From Kordiimonadaceae bacterium (lineage in GTDB: Bacteria; Pseudomonadota; Alphaproteobacteria; Sphingomonadales; Kordiimonadaceae): a stretch of 33,334 bases of DNA. The stretch's first letter is position 1. Each line of letters begins with the position of its first letter. The notes beneath the pieces are model-generated. The model was not told the DNA's origin. It did no database searches and saw nothing but the letters and a program-made list of their open reading frames with translations. Shown in pieces: positions 16,607 to 26,980 of this stretch. The position numbers and the translations under genes were made by a program. The stretch covers positions 1 to 33,334 of the forward strand of contig JAESQS010000110.1 in the NCBI GenBank assembly GCA_016765035.1, written 5' to 3'.

Positions 16607-19396
16607 ATGTCAAAAGCAGAAATAAATTTCCCATCCGTGGAAAAATCAGTGGAAAACGAAGCCGTACCATCCGATGAAACGGCTGGCACAGCTGCCGCAG
16701 AGAGGGCGCAGGCCCGCAATATACGGCGGTTTGTCCCTGTTATCGTTGCGGGTGTGCTTAGTCTCTTATGGACAGCAGGCAGTTTTATCTTTCTAACAAC
16801 TGCGGGCGAAGCCTTTAACAACACAGCATCCATCACTGATATTGCTGCCTTACTGGCTGGTTATACGACCCCTATTGCAATTTTCTGGCTCGTAGCTCTC
16901 GCCTTCCAGCGCACAGACCCCCTTTTGGAGCGCAGGCTTGCCATGGCGCAAAATCTACACCGCGCTATCTCCCCGGTTGAAGTGGCCGAACAGCGCCTTG
17001 CTGTATTGAACCGTACCTTGCGGAAAGAACTTGAAAGTGTTGATGCTGTGGCTGATTTAGCAGCCGACCGCATTGGCAATTTGGAAAATCGGTTTCAAGA
17101 ACAAATCAGCAGTTTGTTTTCCGCCGCTGCTGACACAGAAGCCAGAACAACCAGTATTTGTGACCTGCTAGAGCGCGAGCGTAACGCCATTGGCGGATTA
17201 ACCACAGATGTTGAAAGCCGTTTTAATGCGTTGGAAGCAATGGTTGGCCGTATTGCGGAAAAGCTTGAAAGCGCAGGCGAAAATGCGGCCAGCACAGCTG
17301 ACCACGCCAAAGACCGCGTTGATGGCAGCCTGCAATCCTTCAGTAAAGCAACAGAAGAATTTGAAACACGGCTAGAAGTCGCTGGCGAAAAAGTAACAAC
17401 CCATGCAGAGGGCGTGCAAAAAATAGCCATAGAGGTTGAAGAACGCCTGCTTGCCTCCACGGAAAATTCACAGAGCAAAATTGAGCGTTTCCATGACAGC
17501 GCAGTAGAACTGGAAAGCCGCTCTGCTGAATTGGCCGAGACAATGGTCAAGCAAGGGGTGCTCTTGGAAAATATGGCTGACCATGCAGCGACAGAATCCG
17601 CCAAAATCAACGCGACACTGAAATCTCATGTCGGTGAAGTCAATACAGCAGCCACTGAAGCTCTTGAGCATACAAAAGACGTTAGTGCTTCTGTGGCAGA
17701 GCAAGCCAAGGGCATGACCGAGCTTGTTTCAGAGACTGTAGAAAAAGCCAAAGCCCTACTTGATGAAGCTGGCACATCACTGGAGCAACATTGCGAAGCA
17801 GCGCTTACAACTAGCGAACAAGTGAATAAGCGCACGCTGGAAACCACTGCCGAAACTGGTGCTGCTATTACAGACCATGCCGAGCGTGCTGACAGATTGC
17901 TGTTGGATGGGCTGGACCGGGCGAAACAAGCCTTAAATTCAACCATGGATTCCATCACTGAGCATAGTGACACAGCCGTGCGTCAGGCCGAGGACACAGC
18001 CCTGCGCACCCTCCAGCATATCCGACAACTGCGGGCTGGGGTGGAAGACCAGATGGATGAACTTGCCAAAGCGGGTGCCGCCGTAGGGGAAAACCTTGCC
18101 CTCTCCGCCAATAGTATCGCGGATAAATCCACCGAGCTAACAGACACATCGAATATAATGGCAACAGACCTTTCAGCCATACAGGCCCAAATGACGATAC
18201 AAAGCGATGTTATTGCTGATGTATTGAACGAAACCCGTATGAAACTGGCCCATCTGGAAAATGACCTTACAAACCAGCGTAATGTCTTGAATGCCACATC
18301 TACAGAAGCCGCAGACAGAGTAATTGAAGCCTCAGAGCGGTTTGCAAAACAGGGCCGTGCCCTGCAAGACACTGCCGATGACATACAAAACAACCTTGGC
18401 CATAAAAGTGGTGAACTTGTCTCCCTTATCGACCAAATAGGTGTTGTGGGTGAAACATCCCAAAGCCAGCTTGGGGTTGCAGTAGAGGACTTAACCAGCA
18501 AATCAAAAGATCTTCGCGAAGAATTGGGCGATTCTGGCGCGGCCTTAGGCGCTGCCGCAGAAGCCTTTGCCGGTGAACGCCAGATTATCCAAGAAGAAAC
18601 CGACAGTGTTATTGGCGAACTCAACAAGGCATCTGACACCATGAGCCAAGAGGTTTCAAAGTTTGCTGACCAATCCATGGAAGCTGCCAACCGCATGGAT
18701 GCCGCCAGCCAGCAATTGATGGACCAAACTGAGCGCGCCAATACAGGGCTTAAAAAATCCGTTGAAGAAGCCAATTTGGAACTTTCCGGTTCCATTGAAG
18801 CAATAAGCAACAAAGCCAATGAACGCATTACAGTTATGCAGGAAGACATGCAAAGCACCCTGTCTCGTGTTCTGACTGATTATCAGGAAACGGCTGATCA
18901 GGCCGAAAAGGAAAGTGCGCTGCTAGCCATGCGCCTTGGCACTCAATCCGACAAAATAGCCCAACAGGCCGAGCAGTTTATTTCTAAAACTGCTGACATT
19001 GAAAAACGCATCGCTGCTGCAACGAAAAATGACTTTGCGCGTACATCGCAGTTATTGATGGAAAGCCTGCAATCCGCATCCATCGATGTGCATAAAGCCT
19101 TGTCTGACGATTTGCCAAAAGATGTGTGGGATGCGTATCAGGCAGGTGACAAATCTGTCTTCATGCGCCGTACACTCAAAATTGGGAACAGGAAAACGCG
19201 CAAATCCATCGGTGAAAAATATCAGTCCAATAGTGAATTCCGCGAAAATGTCGTGCGCTATTGTCGTGATTTTGAAGGCATGATGGAACGGGCTATGATG
19301 GGCGATAAAGGCAACACCATGTCTGTGACGCTGGTTTCGTCCGACATGGGCAAACTCTATTTGTTACTGGGCCAATCCATCAAAAAATTTGGCTGA
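16607..19396 (+). CDS. Large membrane-anchored coiled-coil protein (TipN-like architecture)
   Basis: 929 aa: two N-terminal TM segments (FVPVIVAGVLSLLWTAGSFIFL; ITDIAALLAGYTTPIAIFWLVALAF), about 700 aa of Ala/Glu/Asp/Lys-rich coiled coil, and a distinct C-terminal region (DVWDAYQAGDKSVFMRRTLKIGNRKTRKSI...). Confidence 0.85.
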   Translation: MSKAEINFPSVEKSVENEAVPSDETAGTAAAERAQARNIRRFVPVIVAGVLSLLWTAGSFIFLTTAGEAFNNTASITDIAALLAGYTTPIAIFWLVALAFQRTDPLLERRLAMAQNLHRAISPVEVAEQRLAVLNRTLRKELESVDAVADLAADRIGNLENRFQEQISSLFSAAADTEARTTSICDLLERERNAIGGLTTDVESRFNALEAMVGRIAEKLESAGENAASTADHAKDRVDGSLQSFSKATEEFETRLEVAGEKVTTHAEGVQKIAIEVEERLLASTENSQSKIERFHDSAVELESRSAELAETMVKQGVLLENMADHAATESAKINATLKSHVGEVNTAATEALEHTKDVSASVAEQAKGMTELVSETVEKAKALLDEAGTSLEQHCEAALTTSEQVNKRTLETTAETGAAITDHAERADRLLLDGLDRAKQALNSTMDSITEHSDTAVRQAEDTALRTLQHIRQLRAGVEDQMDELAKAGAAVGENLALSANSIADKSTELTDTSNIMATDLSAIQAQMTIQSDVIADVLNETRMKLAHLENDLTNQRNVLNATSTEAADRVIEASERFAKQGRALQDTADDIQNNLGHKSGELVSLIDQIGVVGETSQSQLGVAVEDLTSKSKDLREELGDSGAALGAAAEAFAGERQIIQEETDSVIGELNKASDTMSQEVSKFADQSMEAANRMDAASQQLMDQTERANTGLKKSVEEANLELSGSIEAISNKANERITVMQEDMQSTLSRVLTDYQETADQAEKESALLAMRLGTQSDKIAQQAEQFISKTADIEKRIAAATKNDFARTSQLLMESLQSASIDVHKALSDDLPKDVWDAYQAGDKSVFMRRTLKIGNRKTRKSIGEKYQSNSEFRENVVRYCRDFEGMMERAMMGDKGNTMSVTLVSSDMGKLYLLLGQSIKKFG

Positions 19397-19437
19397 TACG
19401 CCGAGTATCAAACGCATACGGGGAGCGCGGGGGAATT

Positions 19438-20529
19438 ATGAAGTTACGGCATTATCTAACGTGCAGCCTTATCGCTGCCAGCGGGTTAGTCTCTGTTGCT
19501 TGTGGGCAACCTGAAACAGAGAAAACCGGCACTGCTAGCCCAGACGCAAGGCCGAGCACCCCTATTCAGTGGCGCACCACCAGCACATATCCTTCCACAC
19601 TTCCTCTAATCGGTACAATGGGCAAGCGTGTAACTGTAGAAATTGGCAAAGTTTCTGGTGGTAATATCACCCTCAAGTTTTATGAACCCGGTGTGCTCGC
19701 GCCCCCCTTTGAAACATTTGATGCTGTTAAATACGGCGCTGTTGAAAGTGGTTGGTCAACGCCCGGTTATTGGGCTGGAAAAGAGCCTGCTTTGCAACTT
19801 TTCGCCTCTGTTCCTTTTGGACCATCAGCGCCAGAATATATGGGCTGGTTTGACTATGGTGGCGGCAAACAACTGTTTGACGAGATTTACCATACACACG
19901 GCATTCACAGCGTTATTTGCGGCATGACACCGCCAGAAGCTGCTGGCTGGTACAAAAAAGAAATGAAAAGCATTGAGGATTTCAAAGGGCTTAAAATTCG
20001 TTTCTTTGGGCTTGGAGCCAAAGTTTTAGAAGAAATTGGCGCTGCCCCTCAGCTCATTGCTGGCGGTGAAATATACCAAGCGCTGGAACTAGGCACTATT
20101 GACGCAAGCGAATATGCAATGCCTGTGGTGGATTATAATATGGGCTTCTATGAAGTTGCAGACCATTATTATTTTCCCGGTTGGCACCAGCAGTCCACTT
20201 TCTTTGAGCTGATGTTCAATTTGGATGCTTGGAACGGCCTTAGTGAAACCCAGCAACACCAAATAAATACGGCCTGTGCAGCCAATGTTCGCTACGGTAT
20301 TTCGGAAGGCGAAGCCCTACAGCCGGATGCCATTGAAAAGCTGAAAACCAAGGGTGTTAAAATTCATATGTGGTCGCCGGAAATATTGGCCGCCCTTGAA
20401 ACCGCATGGCGCAAAGTCGCCACTGACATGGCGGAAGATGACCCCAACTTTGCCCGAGTGTGGCAATCGCTGCAAACCTTCCGCGCTCGCTATAAAAGCT
20501 GGGGCGATATTGGCTATTTGAAAGAGTAA
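19438..20529 (+). CDS. TRAP transporter substrate-binding protein (DctP family), predicted lipoprotein
   Basis: Signal LIAASGLVSVACG; WRTTSTYPSTLPLIGTMGKRVTVEIGKVSGGNITLKFYEPGVLAPPFETFDAVKYGAVE...DFKGLKIRFFGLGAKVLEEIGAAPQLIAGGEIYQALELGTIDASEY. Confidence 0.93.
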   Translation: MKLRHYLTCSLIAASGLVSVACGQPETEKTGTASPDARPSTPIQWRTTSTYPSTLPLIGTMGKRVTVEIGKVSGGNITLKFYEPGVLAPPFETFDAVKYGAVESGWSTPGYWAGKEPALQLFASVPFGPSAPEYMGWFDYGGGKQLFDEIYHTHGIHSVICGMTPPEAAGWYKKEMKSIEDFKGLKIRFFGLGAKVLEEIGAAPQLIAGGEIYQALELGTIDASEYAMPVVDYNMGFYEVADHYYFPGWHQQSTFFELMFNLDAWNGLSETQQHQINTACAANVRYGISEGEALQPDAIEKLKTKGVKIHMWSPEILAALETAWRKVATDMAEDDPNFARVWQSLQTFRARYKSWGDIGYLKE

Positions 20530-20532
20530 TCA

Positions 20533-21095
20533 GTGGATTTTCTTTTTTCTATATCCCGGAAGCTTGAAGCCATAAGTACAGGTTTTGCACGGGTTTCTGT
20601 GTGGCTGATACTGGTATTGATGCTCGTGATCATTTCCGATGTTACCTTGCGGCGCTGGTTTGTCATTGGCTCCACCAAATTGCAAGAGCTTGAATGGCAT
20701 TTACACGGCGCTTTATTTTTGCTCTGCCTAGGATGGGCCTATACTAAAAACGCCCATGTGCGCATTGAGTTATTTACGGAAAAATTCAGCAAAAAAAGAG
20801 CCGCTGCCTTTGAGATAGCAGGCTGCCTGTTTTTTTTACTGCCCTATGTCGCCGCCCTCTTGATTTTTGGGTATGACTATATGTCTTTTAGCCTTGAGTA
20901 TAACGAGGCATCTGCATCAGCCACTGCCTGCCCGCCCGCTGGATTATAAAATCAGTCCTCGTCTTGGGCTTTTTGTTACTGGGTATTGCGGCTACGGCGC
21001 GCCTTTTGGAAAGCATTGTTTTCCTGTTTGGCCCGGCCCGCCTGTCTGAGCAAACCTATTTCGCCAAAGTGACTATAGAAACGGAGCCGAGCTAA
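20533..21095 (+). CDS. TRAP transporter small permease (DctQ family), apparent -1 nt frameshift near 20926
   Basis: Frame 1 encodes 20533-20949 (GTG start; LVIISDVTLRRWFVIGSTKLQELEWHLHGALFLLCLGWAYTKNAHVRIELFTEKF) then stops. The family C-terminus LPARWIIKSVLVLGFLLLGIAATARLLESIVFLFGP...ETEPS* continues in another frame from 20928 to a stop at 21093-21095, overlapping the dctM ATG. Confidence 0.85.
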
Positions 21096-22468
21096 TGGAT
21101 CTGTTCATTGAGCTGCTGCCATTTCTAATGTTCGCGGTTCTCATTCCCCTGTTGTTTTCTGGTTTTCCCGTTGCCTTTATTTTAGGCGGCGTTGGCCTTG
21201 GTTTTTGGCTGCTTGCTGTGGCGCTTGGTGTTGAAAGCCCTAACAGTTTTTTCCTTGTGGTTAGCCGTATTTACGGCGGGGTGGTCAGCAAGCTTGTGCT
21301 GGTGGCTATCCCCATGTTTATTTTTATGGGTACGATGCTTGAGCGCAGCGGCATTGCCCGTGAAATGCTCCATACCATGCAATATCTAACACGGCGTACA
21401 CCCGGGGGGCTTGCTCTCTCGGTTACACTGCTTGGGGTGGTGCTTGCGGCCACAACAGGCATTATTGGTGCGAGCGTCGTGATGATGACACTGTTAGCCC
21501 TACCCGTCATGCTTGAGCGGGGCTATGATAAACCGCTAGCAACAGGTACCATTGCAGCGTCTGGCACGCTTGGCATTCTTCTGCCGCCGTCCATCATGCT
21601 GGTGGTTATGGCTGATTTGTTATCAACATCCGCTGGTGGGTTGTTTATGGCGGCAATTGGGCCAAGCCTTTTTCTTGCCATGCTCTATCTGCTGTACATC
21701 TATATCCGCGTTAAAATAAACCCTGCCTTAGCACCGACCCATACATCAGACGACGATAAGACAGAGCAATCTACTATGAGCTTGCTTGCTATCGCAAAAA
21801 GCTTCCTGCCCCCTATTCTGCTGATATTAAGCGTGCTTGGTTCTATTTTTGGCGGCTATGCCACCCCAACAGAGGCCAGCGGGGTTGGTGCATTTGGCGC
21901 GCTTTTGCTCGCCATAGTAAAACGCAAGCTGTCCCTGCCTATTATGCAGGATGTGCTCGAACAATCAGCGCTTACAACGACGATGATCTTCGGCTTGTTT
22001 GTGGGGGCCACGGCCTTTTCGTTCGTGTTTGCGCTGCTTGGCGGCCATGACCTTATCCTCCATGTAATGGAAACTACAGGCACAGGCCCATGGGCCACGC
22101 TGACGCTTTTGATGATTGTTGTATTTTTACTGGGATTTTTCTTCGACTGGATTGAGATAACACTGATTATCCTACCAGTGTTTGCCCCTGTAATTGCCTC
22201 GTTGGATTTTGGCAGCCACCTGCCAGACCCCAGCCTTACAGTGTCATGGTTCGCCATTATAATGGCCGTTAATTTGCAAACCAGCTTTTTAACACCGCCG
22301 TTTGGTTTTGCCCTTTTCTATATGAAAGGCGCAGCCCCTGCCGAGGTTAAGTTAAAGCACATTTACAAGGGTGTGCTGCCTTTTGTTTTGTTGCAGCTTG
22401 TTGGCCTAGCGGTGTTGCTTATGTGGCCCAAACTGGCTTTATGGCTGCCACTTTACTTAGCCCAATAG
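21095..22468 (+). CDS. TRAP transporter large permease (DctM family)
   Basis: LIPLLFSGFPVAFILGGVGLGFWL...VAIPMFIFMGTMLERSGIAREML...LLGVVLAATTGIIGASVVMMTLLALPVMLERGYDKPLATGTIAASGTLGILLPPSIMLVV. Confidence 0.95.
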   Translation: MDLFIELLPFLMFAVLIPLLFSGFPVAFILGGVGLGFWLLAVALGVESPNSFFLVVSRIYGGVVSKLVLVAIPMFIFMGTMLERSGIAREMLHTMQYLTRRTPGGLALSVTLLGVVLAATTGIIGASVVMMTLLALPVMLERGYDKPLATGTIAASGTLGILLPPSIMLVVMADLLSTSAGGLFMAAIGPSLFLAMLYLLYIYIRVKINPALAPTHTSDDDKTEQSTMSLLAIAKSFLPPILLILSVLGSIFGGYATPTEASGVGAFGALLLAIVKRKLSLPIMQDVLEQSALTTTMIFGLFVGATAFSFVFALLGGHDLILHVMETTGTGPWATLTLLMIVVFLLGFFFDWIEITLIILPVFAPVIASLDFGSHLPDPSLTVSWFAIIMAVNLQTSFLTPPFGFALFYMKGAAPAEVKLKHIYKGVLPFVLLQLVGLAVLLMWPKLALWLPLYLAQ

Positions 22469-22480
22469 AAACTCTCACAG

Positions 22481-22583
22481 GCTAGAGCGTATCCGTCTCA
22501 ACAAGAGCCATTTCCACCCACTCCTCCTAGCCAACCACCCCACAGCGTATATCCTAGCGGGTGGTTGGCTAAGAGGAGTGGGT
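22481..22583 (+). repeat. Dispersed palindromic intergenic repeat, copy P1
   Basis: Leader GCTAGAGCGTATCCGT...; arms ACCCACTCCTCCTAGCCAACCACCC (22516-22540) and GGGTGGTTGGCTAAGAGGAGTGGGT (22559-22583), 25 bp with one mismatch; loop CACAGCGTATATCCTAGC. Confidence 0.92.
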
Positions 22584-22607
22584 CGGTTTAGGCAGTTCCA
22601 TATCCAC

Positions 22608-22638
22608 AAAAAAAGGGGCCCAACCGAGCCCCTTTTTT
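22608..22638. terminator. Bidirectional rho-independent terminator
   Basis: AAAAAAAGGGGC-CCAACCGA-GCCCCTTTTTT between convergent dctM and TonB-dependent receptor genes. Confidence 0.92.
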
Positions 22639-22683
22639 ATCAGTATTTACCAAGCATGACAGTCATGCTTGATGTATTAATTT

Positions 22684-25146
22684 TTAGTCAAACCGGTATG
22701 TCATGCGCACACCAACTTGGCGCGGTGTCAGGATATTCACCTGATACGAACGCACAGTTGCACCTTCAACAGTTTGATTACTCAGGCGCGTGCTTTGCAC
22801 ACCTGTTTCAGCATATGTATTGAACATATTGTCTACATACAAAGTCGCTGTCCAATTTTCAGCATCATAAACAACAGAGGCATTGGCGACACCAAAACCA
22901 TCTAATGTGCGGCTGAAACCACGTGCACCTGTTCTGGAAAGAACATTACCTTGCACTGCATAGCTGACGTTGTAATGCAGTGAATTGCCGTTTTCCAACG
23001 GCTGGTCATAATTCGCAAAGATCGAGAATTGTGTCTCAGGTGAACCCGGCAAGCGGTCTCCATCTTCTCCATCCTCAAATCTGGTAGCAAAACCACCATC
23101 TGTTACGATGGAGCGAATTAAAGACGGCACATCCGCTGTTAACTCAGACTTCGTATAACTGAAGGCACCACGCAGGTTAAACCTGTCAGTTACGCGCCAA
23201 CTACCGCTGACTTCGATACCTTTTGATTCAGCACCATTTGCATTGATGGTAATAGGAATACTGGCATTCACAGTGGCAGAACCAAGCTGTGGGTCATCCC
23301 ATTTAACAAGATAGATGGCAGTATTGAAGGTAACAGCACCATCCAACAATGTGGTTTTCAAACCAAGTTCATAGTTTGTTGTTTTGTCAGGGCCATATGA
23401 GCGCTCGTCAAATACAGCAACATCACCAGAGTTTGGTCCAAATGTTTGGCCCGGTGCAAGCGCACAGGCACCCTGTTGGCCGTTCGGGTCAAACTCTGCA
23501 CAAGGGCCAATGCCATTTGAATTACCAATCCGGTATCCTTGGCTAACAGTTGCATACAACAGCATATCATCGTTGAAAGCGTAAGATGTATTGATTTTAA
23601 AGAGCGTGCCACTGTCTTCCTGCCCAGAATCTGGGTCAAAGTCTAATGCCTCAAGTGCATCAAATGTAGGAATGGTAAAGCCCGGATCAAACAGCGGGAA
23701 ATCAACTAAACTTAGTGTTTTAAGTTCATATTCATAATAACGGCCACCAACCGTTACTTGCCAGTCGTCAGTAATTTGGTAAGAAATTTCACCAAAAACT
23801 GCTTTTTCAACAAGCTCTGAAGTGTCGCTTGAGAAATATTCCAAATCATCAGGACGGTCAAAACCTGCAAAGGCTGCATAGCCTGGTGTGTATTCGGCAG
23901 ATGTGCCTACAGTATTAAACTTGTTATAATACCCACCAATAATCCAGCTAAGGTCAGAATCATTCGTTGAAACCAAACGAATTTCTTGGTTAAAGAATGT
24001 TTCTTCCAAATCTTCCCGTGTACGTGATGTAAAGGTTGGGAAGCTTTCATATGAATATTCAAGGCTGATCAACAAATCAGTCTGGTCTCGTTGACCATTC
24101 ACTGTAAATTTGCCAATGCCCGTAGCAGAAGTAAGCTCGGCAAAGCCAAGGTCTGCGGTGATTTCCAGTGCAAGAAGTTCATTTTCCTGCTCGTCTGGCT
24201 CAAGCACACGGCTGGGAGATTCGTACCTGCCAGTCCTGCGGTGACCAAGGCGACCACTGGTTGGTCGGCCTTCATTATCATTATTTTGGAAATAATAGGT
24301 TAAAGTGGCATCAAAGGCATCTGCTGGTTTCCACCGCAAAGCAACACGGCCTGAAAGCGATTCCTGACCATTAGCATCTTTAACAGGGCTGAAGTTTTCA
24401 GTTTCAGACAGCGGTGCATCAGGCTCAGAAACACCAATATTAGCAACAACATTTGTATAATCAATGAAGCCTTTGTCATTCAAAAAGTCCATTGAAGAGC
24501 GAATAGCCAGTGTTTCACTGATTGGAATATTCACTGTGAAACCAATATCACTGCTAAGGCCGCTACTTTCCGAAGTAAGGTACGTATCACCGCGGACTTT
24601 AACCATCATGCCATCAAAGTTTGGCTTGTTGGGAATATAGCGAATTGCACCGCCCAGTGTACCAGCACCATATAGGGAGCCTTGTGGGCCAAGCAATGTT
24701 TCAACTCGGGCCAAATCATTCAGCTTCAAGTCGATATTAATGGGTACTTCACCAAGATACGTGGCAACTGTTCCGCCATTATCTTCAACTTCTCCCTGAC
24801 CAAGGCTATCAGCATTCAAGCCCCGAACAATAATCCGGTTACCCATCCGGCCACCGCGATTAATAGCATTAATGCCGGGCACAAATGCGAGAACATCTGT
24901 AATGTCTTTAAAGCCCTGCTCTTCAAGTTGTGTACCACTCATGGCGGCAATGTTAATGGGCACATCCTGAACTGAAGCTGCACGGCGCGTTGCGGTAACT
25001 ATAATCTCATCAAAAGTGCCAATATCGTTCGCGTCTTGTGTTTCCTGCGCGGCAGCAATTTCACCAACGCCCATTGATGCCATACAAATGGCAACTGCAC
25101 TGGCAGACCGTTTTAAAATACTTTTATGGTTTATAACTGGCTTCAT
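22684..25146 (-). CDS. TonB-dependent receptor
   Basis: From ATG 25146 (GGAGG upstream): signal peptide, plug TFDEIIVTATRRAASVQDVPINIAAMSGTQLEEQGFKDITDVLAFVPGINAINRGGRMGNRIIVRGLNADSLG, and C-terminal ...LTPRQVGVRMTYRFD ending in an aromatic residue. Confidence 0.95.
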   Translation of the reverse strand: MKPVINHKSILKRSASAVAICMASMGVGEIAAAQETQDANDIGTFDEIIVTATRRAASVQDVPINIAAMSGTQLEEQGFKDITDVLAFVPGINAINRGGRMGNRIIVRGLNADSLGQGEVEDNGGTVATYLGEVPINIDLKLNDLARVETLLGPQGSLYGAGTLGGAIRYIPNKPNFDGMMVKVRGDTYLTSESSGLSSDIGFTVNIPISETLAIRSSMDFLNDKGFIDYTNVVANIGVSEPDAPLSETENFSPVKDANGQESLSGRVALRWKPADAFDATLTYYFQNNDNEGRPTSGRLGHRRTGRYESPSRVLEPDEQENELLALEITADLGFAELTSATGIGKFTVNGQRDQTDLLISLEYSYESFPTFTSRTREDLEETFFNQEIRLVSTNDSDLSWIIGGYYNKFNTVGTSAEYTPGYAAFAGFDRPDDLEYFSSDTSELVEKAVFGEISYQITDDWQVTVGGRYYEYELKTLSLVDFPLFDPGFTIPTFDALEALDFDPDSGQEDSGTLFKINTSYAFNDDMLLYATVSQGYRIGNSNGIGPCAEFDPNGQQGACALAPGQTFGPNSGDVAVFDERSYGPDKTTNYELGLKTTLLDGAVTFNTAIYLVKWDDPQLGSATVNASIPITINANGAESKGIEVSGSWRVTDRFNLRGAFSYTKSELTADVPSLIRSIVTDGGFATRFEDGEDGDRLPGSPETQFSIFANYDQPLENGNSLHYNVSYAVQGNVLSRTGARGFSRTLDGFGVANASVVYDAENWTATLYVDNMFNTYAETGVQSTRLSNQTVEGATVRSYQVNILTPRQVGVRMTYRFD

Positions 25147-25390
25147 ATGCCCCTCCATGAACCCATGCTGTCTCCCACACAGGTATAATTTCCATTCATC
25201 CTCGGTCGGGTACCAACATCTTTGGCCCATCAACCGGGATAACCCCCATAATATGCGTGCTAAGGAAAAGTCTGCGTCAACTCAAAGGTATGACCAACTA
25301 TAAACTGAACGAAAATTATATGTTTAGGGTATTTTTCTATAAACTTATTGCCAAAATGCCGCACAATTGCCTAAAAATGCATAGTGCGCA

Positions 25391-26980
25391 GTGATATATA
25401 CTGTGCCAATCAAGCAAAGGTCCTTCTTTTTGATTGAAATACTTAAAAAAATTAAATCTAAAAGATATGAAGAAGCCCATAAATTATGCATCGACTTAAT
25501 TCATAAGGATGTGAATGATGCCCGTGCTTATTATGGGTTAGGCATCATTACTTTTGATCATAAGAATTTTACCAAAGCCGCTGAGCTTTATGGCAAAGCA
25601 ACAGAGCTAGAACCAAAGCGCGCAGCTTTTTGGGCGGCATATGGGAAGACCTTGTCACTATTAGGTCGTCAAAGCGAAGCTCATACTGCCATCGAAAATG
25701 CGGCCAAGCTCCCTATTCAGGATGCTATAACAGCCGATACAATAGCTGTTGTCTATAGCAGAACAGGGTTTCATGAGCGCGCCATACCCTTTTTTCAAAA
25801 AGCCATAGCGCTCGACCCCCAACCTGCCAATTTCTATTATAACCTTGGGTCTTCCTTGCAATTTTCAGGGCGTTTCGAAGAAGCAGCCGAGGCTTATCAA
25901 AGTGCAATTTCGCGGGAACCAAACTCCTATAAAGCCTATTCTGGGCTTGTTGCGCTTCGTAAGCAAACCAAAGACACCAGCACATTAGAAAAGCTAACAA
26001 CCCTGTTTGAGAAAAACCATAAAGATGCAGATGCCACGCTGCACTTGGGGCACGCCATTGCCAAAACATACGAAGACCTAGGTGAACACGACCAAAGCTT
26101 GCACTGGCTAACCCGTGCCAAGACGATGAATGCTGCTAAATTCGCTGTGGATATACAGGCGCAAAGCGCCCTTTTTGAAGCCTCTAAAAAGACCTTTACT
26201 GCAAAGAGCAGTGAGGACACTGATTTTGACACAAGCGCGCCTATATTTGTCGTTGGATTGCCGCGTACGGGCACAACACTGGTAGACAGAATTTTATCTT
26301 CTCACCCGGAAGTGACCGCCGCAGGGGAAACCAATGTTTTTGCAGGCTTGGTCAAGGGGGCGACACAAACAACAGACAATATGGTGTTGGATGCTAAAAC
26401 ACTGCTTGCGGCAACCTCTGTAAACATGGCCCCAATTGGCAGGCATTATGTGGCCAACACCAAAGCGCTCGCCCGCGGTGCACCGCGTTTTACAGATAAA
26501 ATGCCCTTGAATTTTTTCTATGCAGGGCTGATCCACAAAGCGCTGCCCAATGCACGTATTATTGTGTTACGCCGTGGGGCTATGGATAGCTGCATTAGCA
26601 ATTACCGGCAGTTATTTTCCACGCAATATTCCTATTATAACTATACATATAACTTGGAAAGTACGGGGCATTTTTACCGGGGCTTTGATGACCTGATAGC
26701 CCATTGGAAAGCGACTTTACCAGCCAACCGTTTCATGGAAGTTCACTATGAAGACATTGTCTTTGATCAAGAAGCCCAAACGCGGAAGCTGCTTGAGTTT
26801 TGTGACTTAAGTTGGGACGAAGCCTGCTTGCGCTTTCATGAAAATGATACACCTGTTTCCACCGCCAGTTCGGTGCAAGTGCGCCAACCACTTTATGCCG
26901 GGTCTATTGGACGCTGGAAAAAATACAGCACAGGCCTGACATCCCTCAGAAAAGCCCTTGGGGATCTGGCAGAAACCTAG
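25391..26980 (+). CDS. TPR-containing sulfotransferase family protein
   Basis: TPR repeats (ARAYYGLGIITFDHKNFTKAAELYGKATELEPKRAAFWAAYGK) and PAPS-binding-like IFVVGLPRTGTTLVDRILSSHPEVTAAGET; GTG or internal start uncertain. Confidence 0.9.
   Translation: MIYTVPIKQRSFFLIEILKKIKSKRYEEAHKLCIDLIHKDVNDARAYYGLGIITFDHKNFTKAAELYGKATELEPKRAAFWAAYGKTLSLLGRQSEAHTAIENAAKLPIQDAITADTIAVVYSRTGFHERAIPFFQKAIALDPQPANFYYNLGSSLQFSGRFEEAAEAYQSAISREPNSYKAYSGLVALRKQTKDTSTLEKLTTLFEKNHKDADATLHLGHAIAKTYEDLGEHDQSLHWLTRAKTMNAAKFAVDIQAQSALFEASKKTFTAKSSEDTDFDTSAPIFVVGLPRTGTTLVDRILSSHPEVTAAGETNVFAGLVKGATQTTDNMVLDAKTLLAATSVNMAPIGRHYVANTKALARGAPRFTDKMPLNFFYAGLIHKALPNARIIVLRRGAMDSCISNYRQLFSTQYSYYNYTYNLESTGHFYRGFDDLIAHWKATLPANRFMEVHYEDIVFDQEAQTRKLLEFCDLSWDEACLRFHENDTPVSTASSVQVRQPLYAGSIGRWKKYSTGLTSLRKALGDLAET

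Noticed and set aside
17983-18858. 291-aa minus-strand ORF inside the coiled-coil gene
   Set aside because: Ser/Ala-rich antisense translation of a strongly coding repetitive coiled-coil gene; no RBS or family features.
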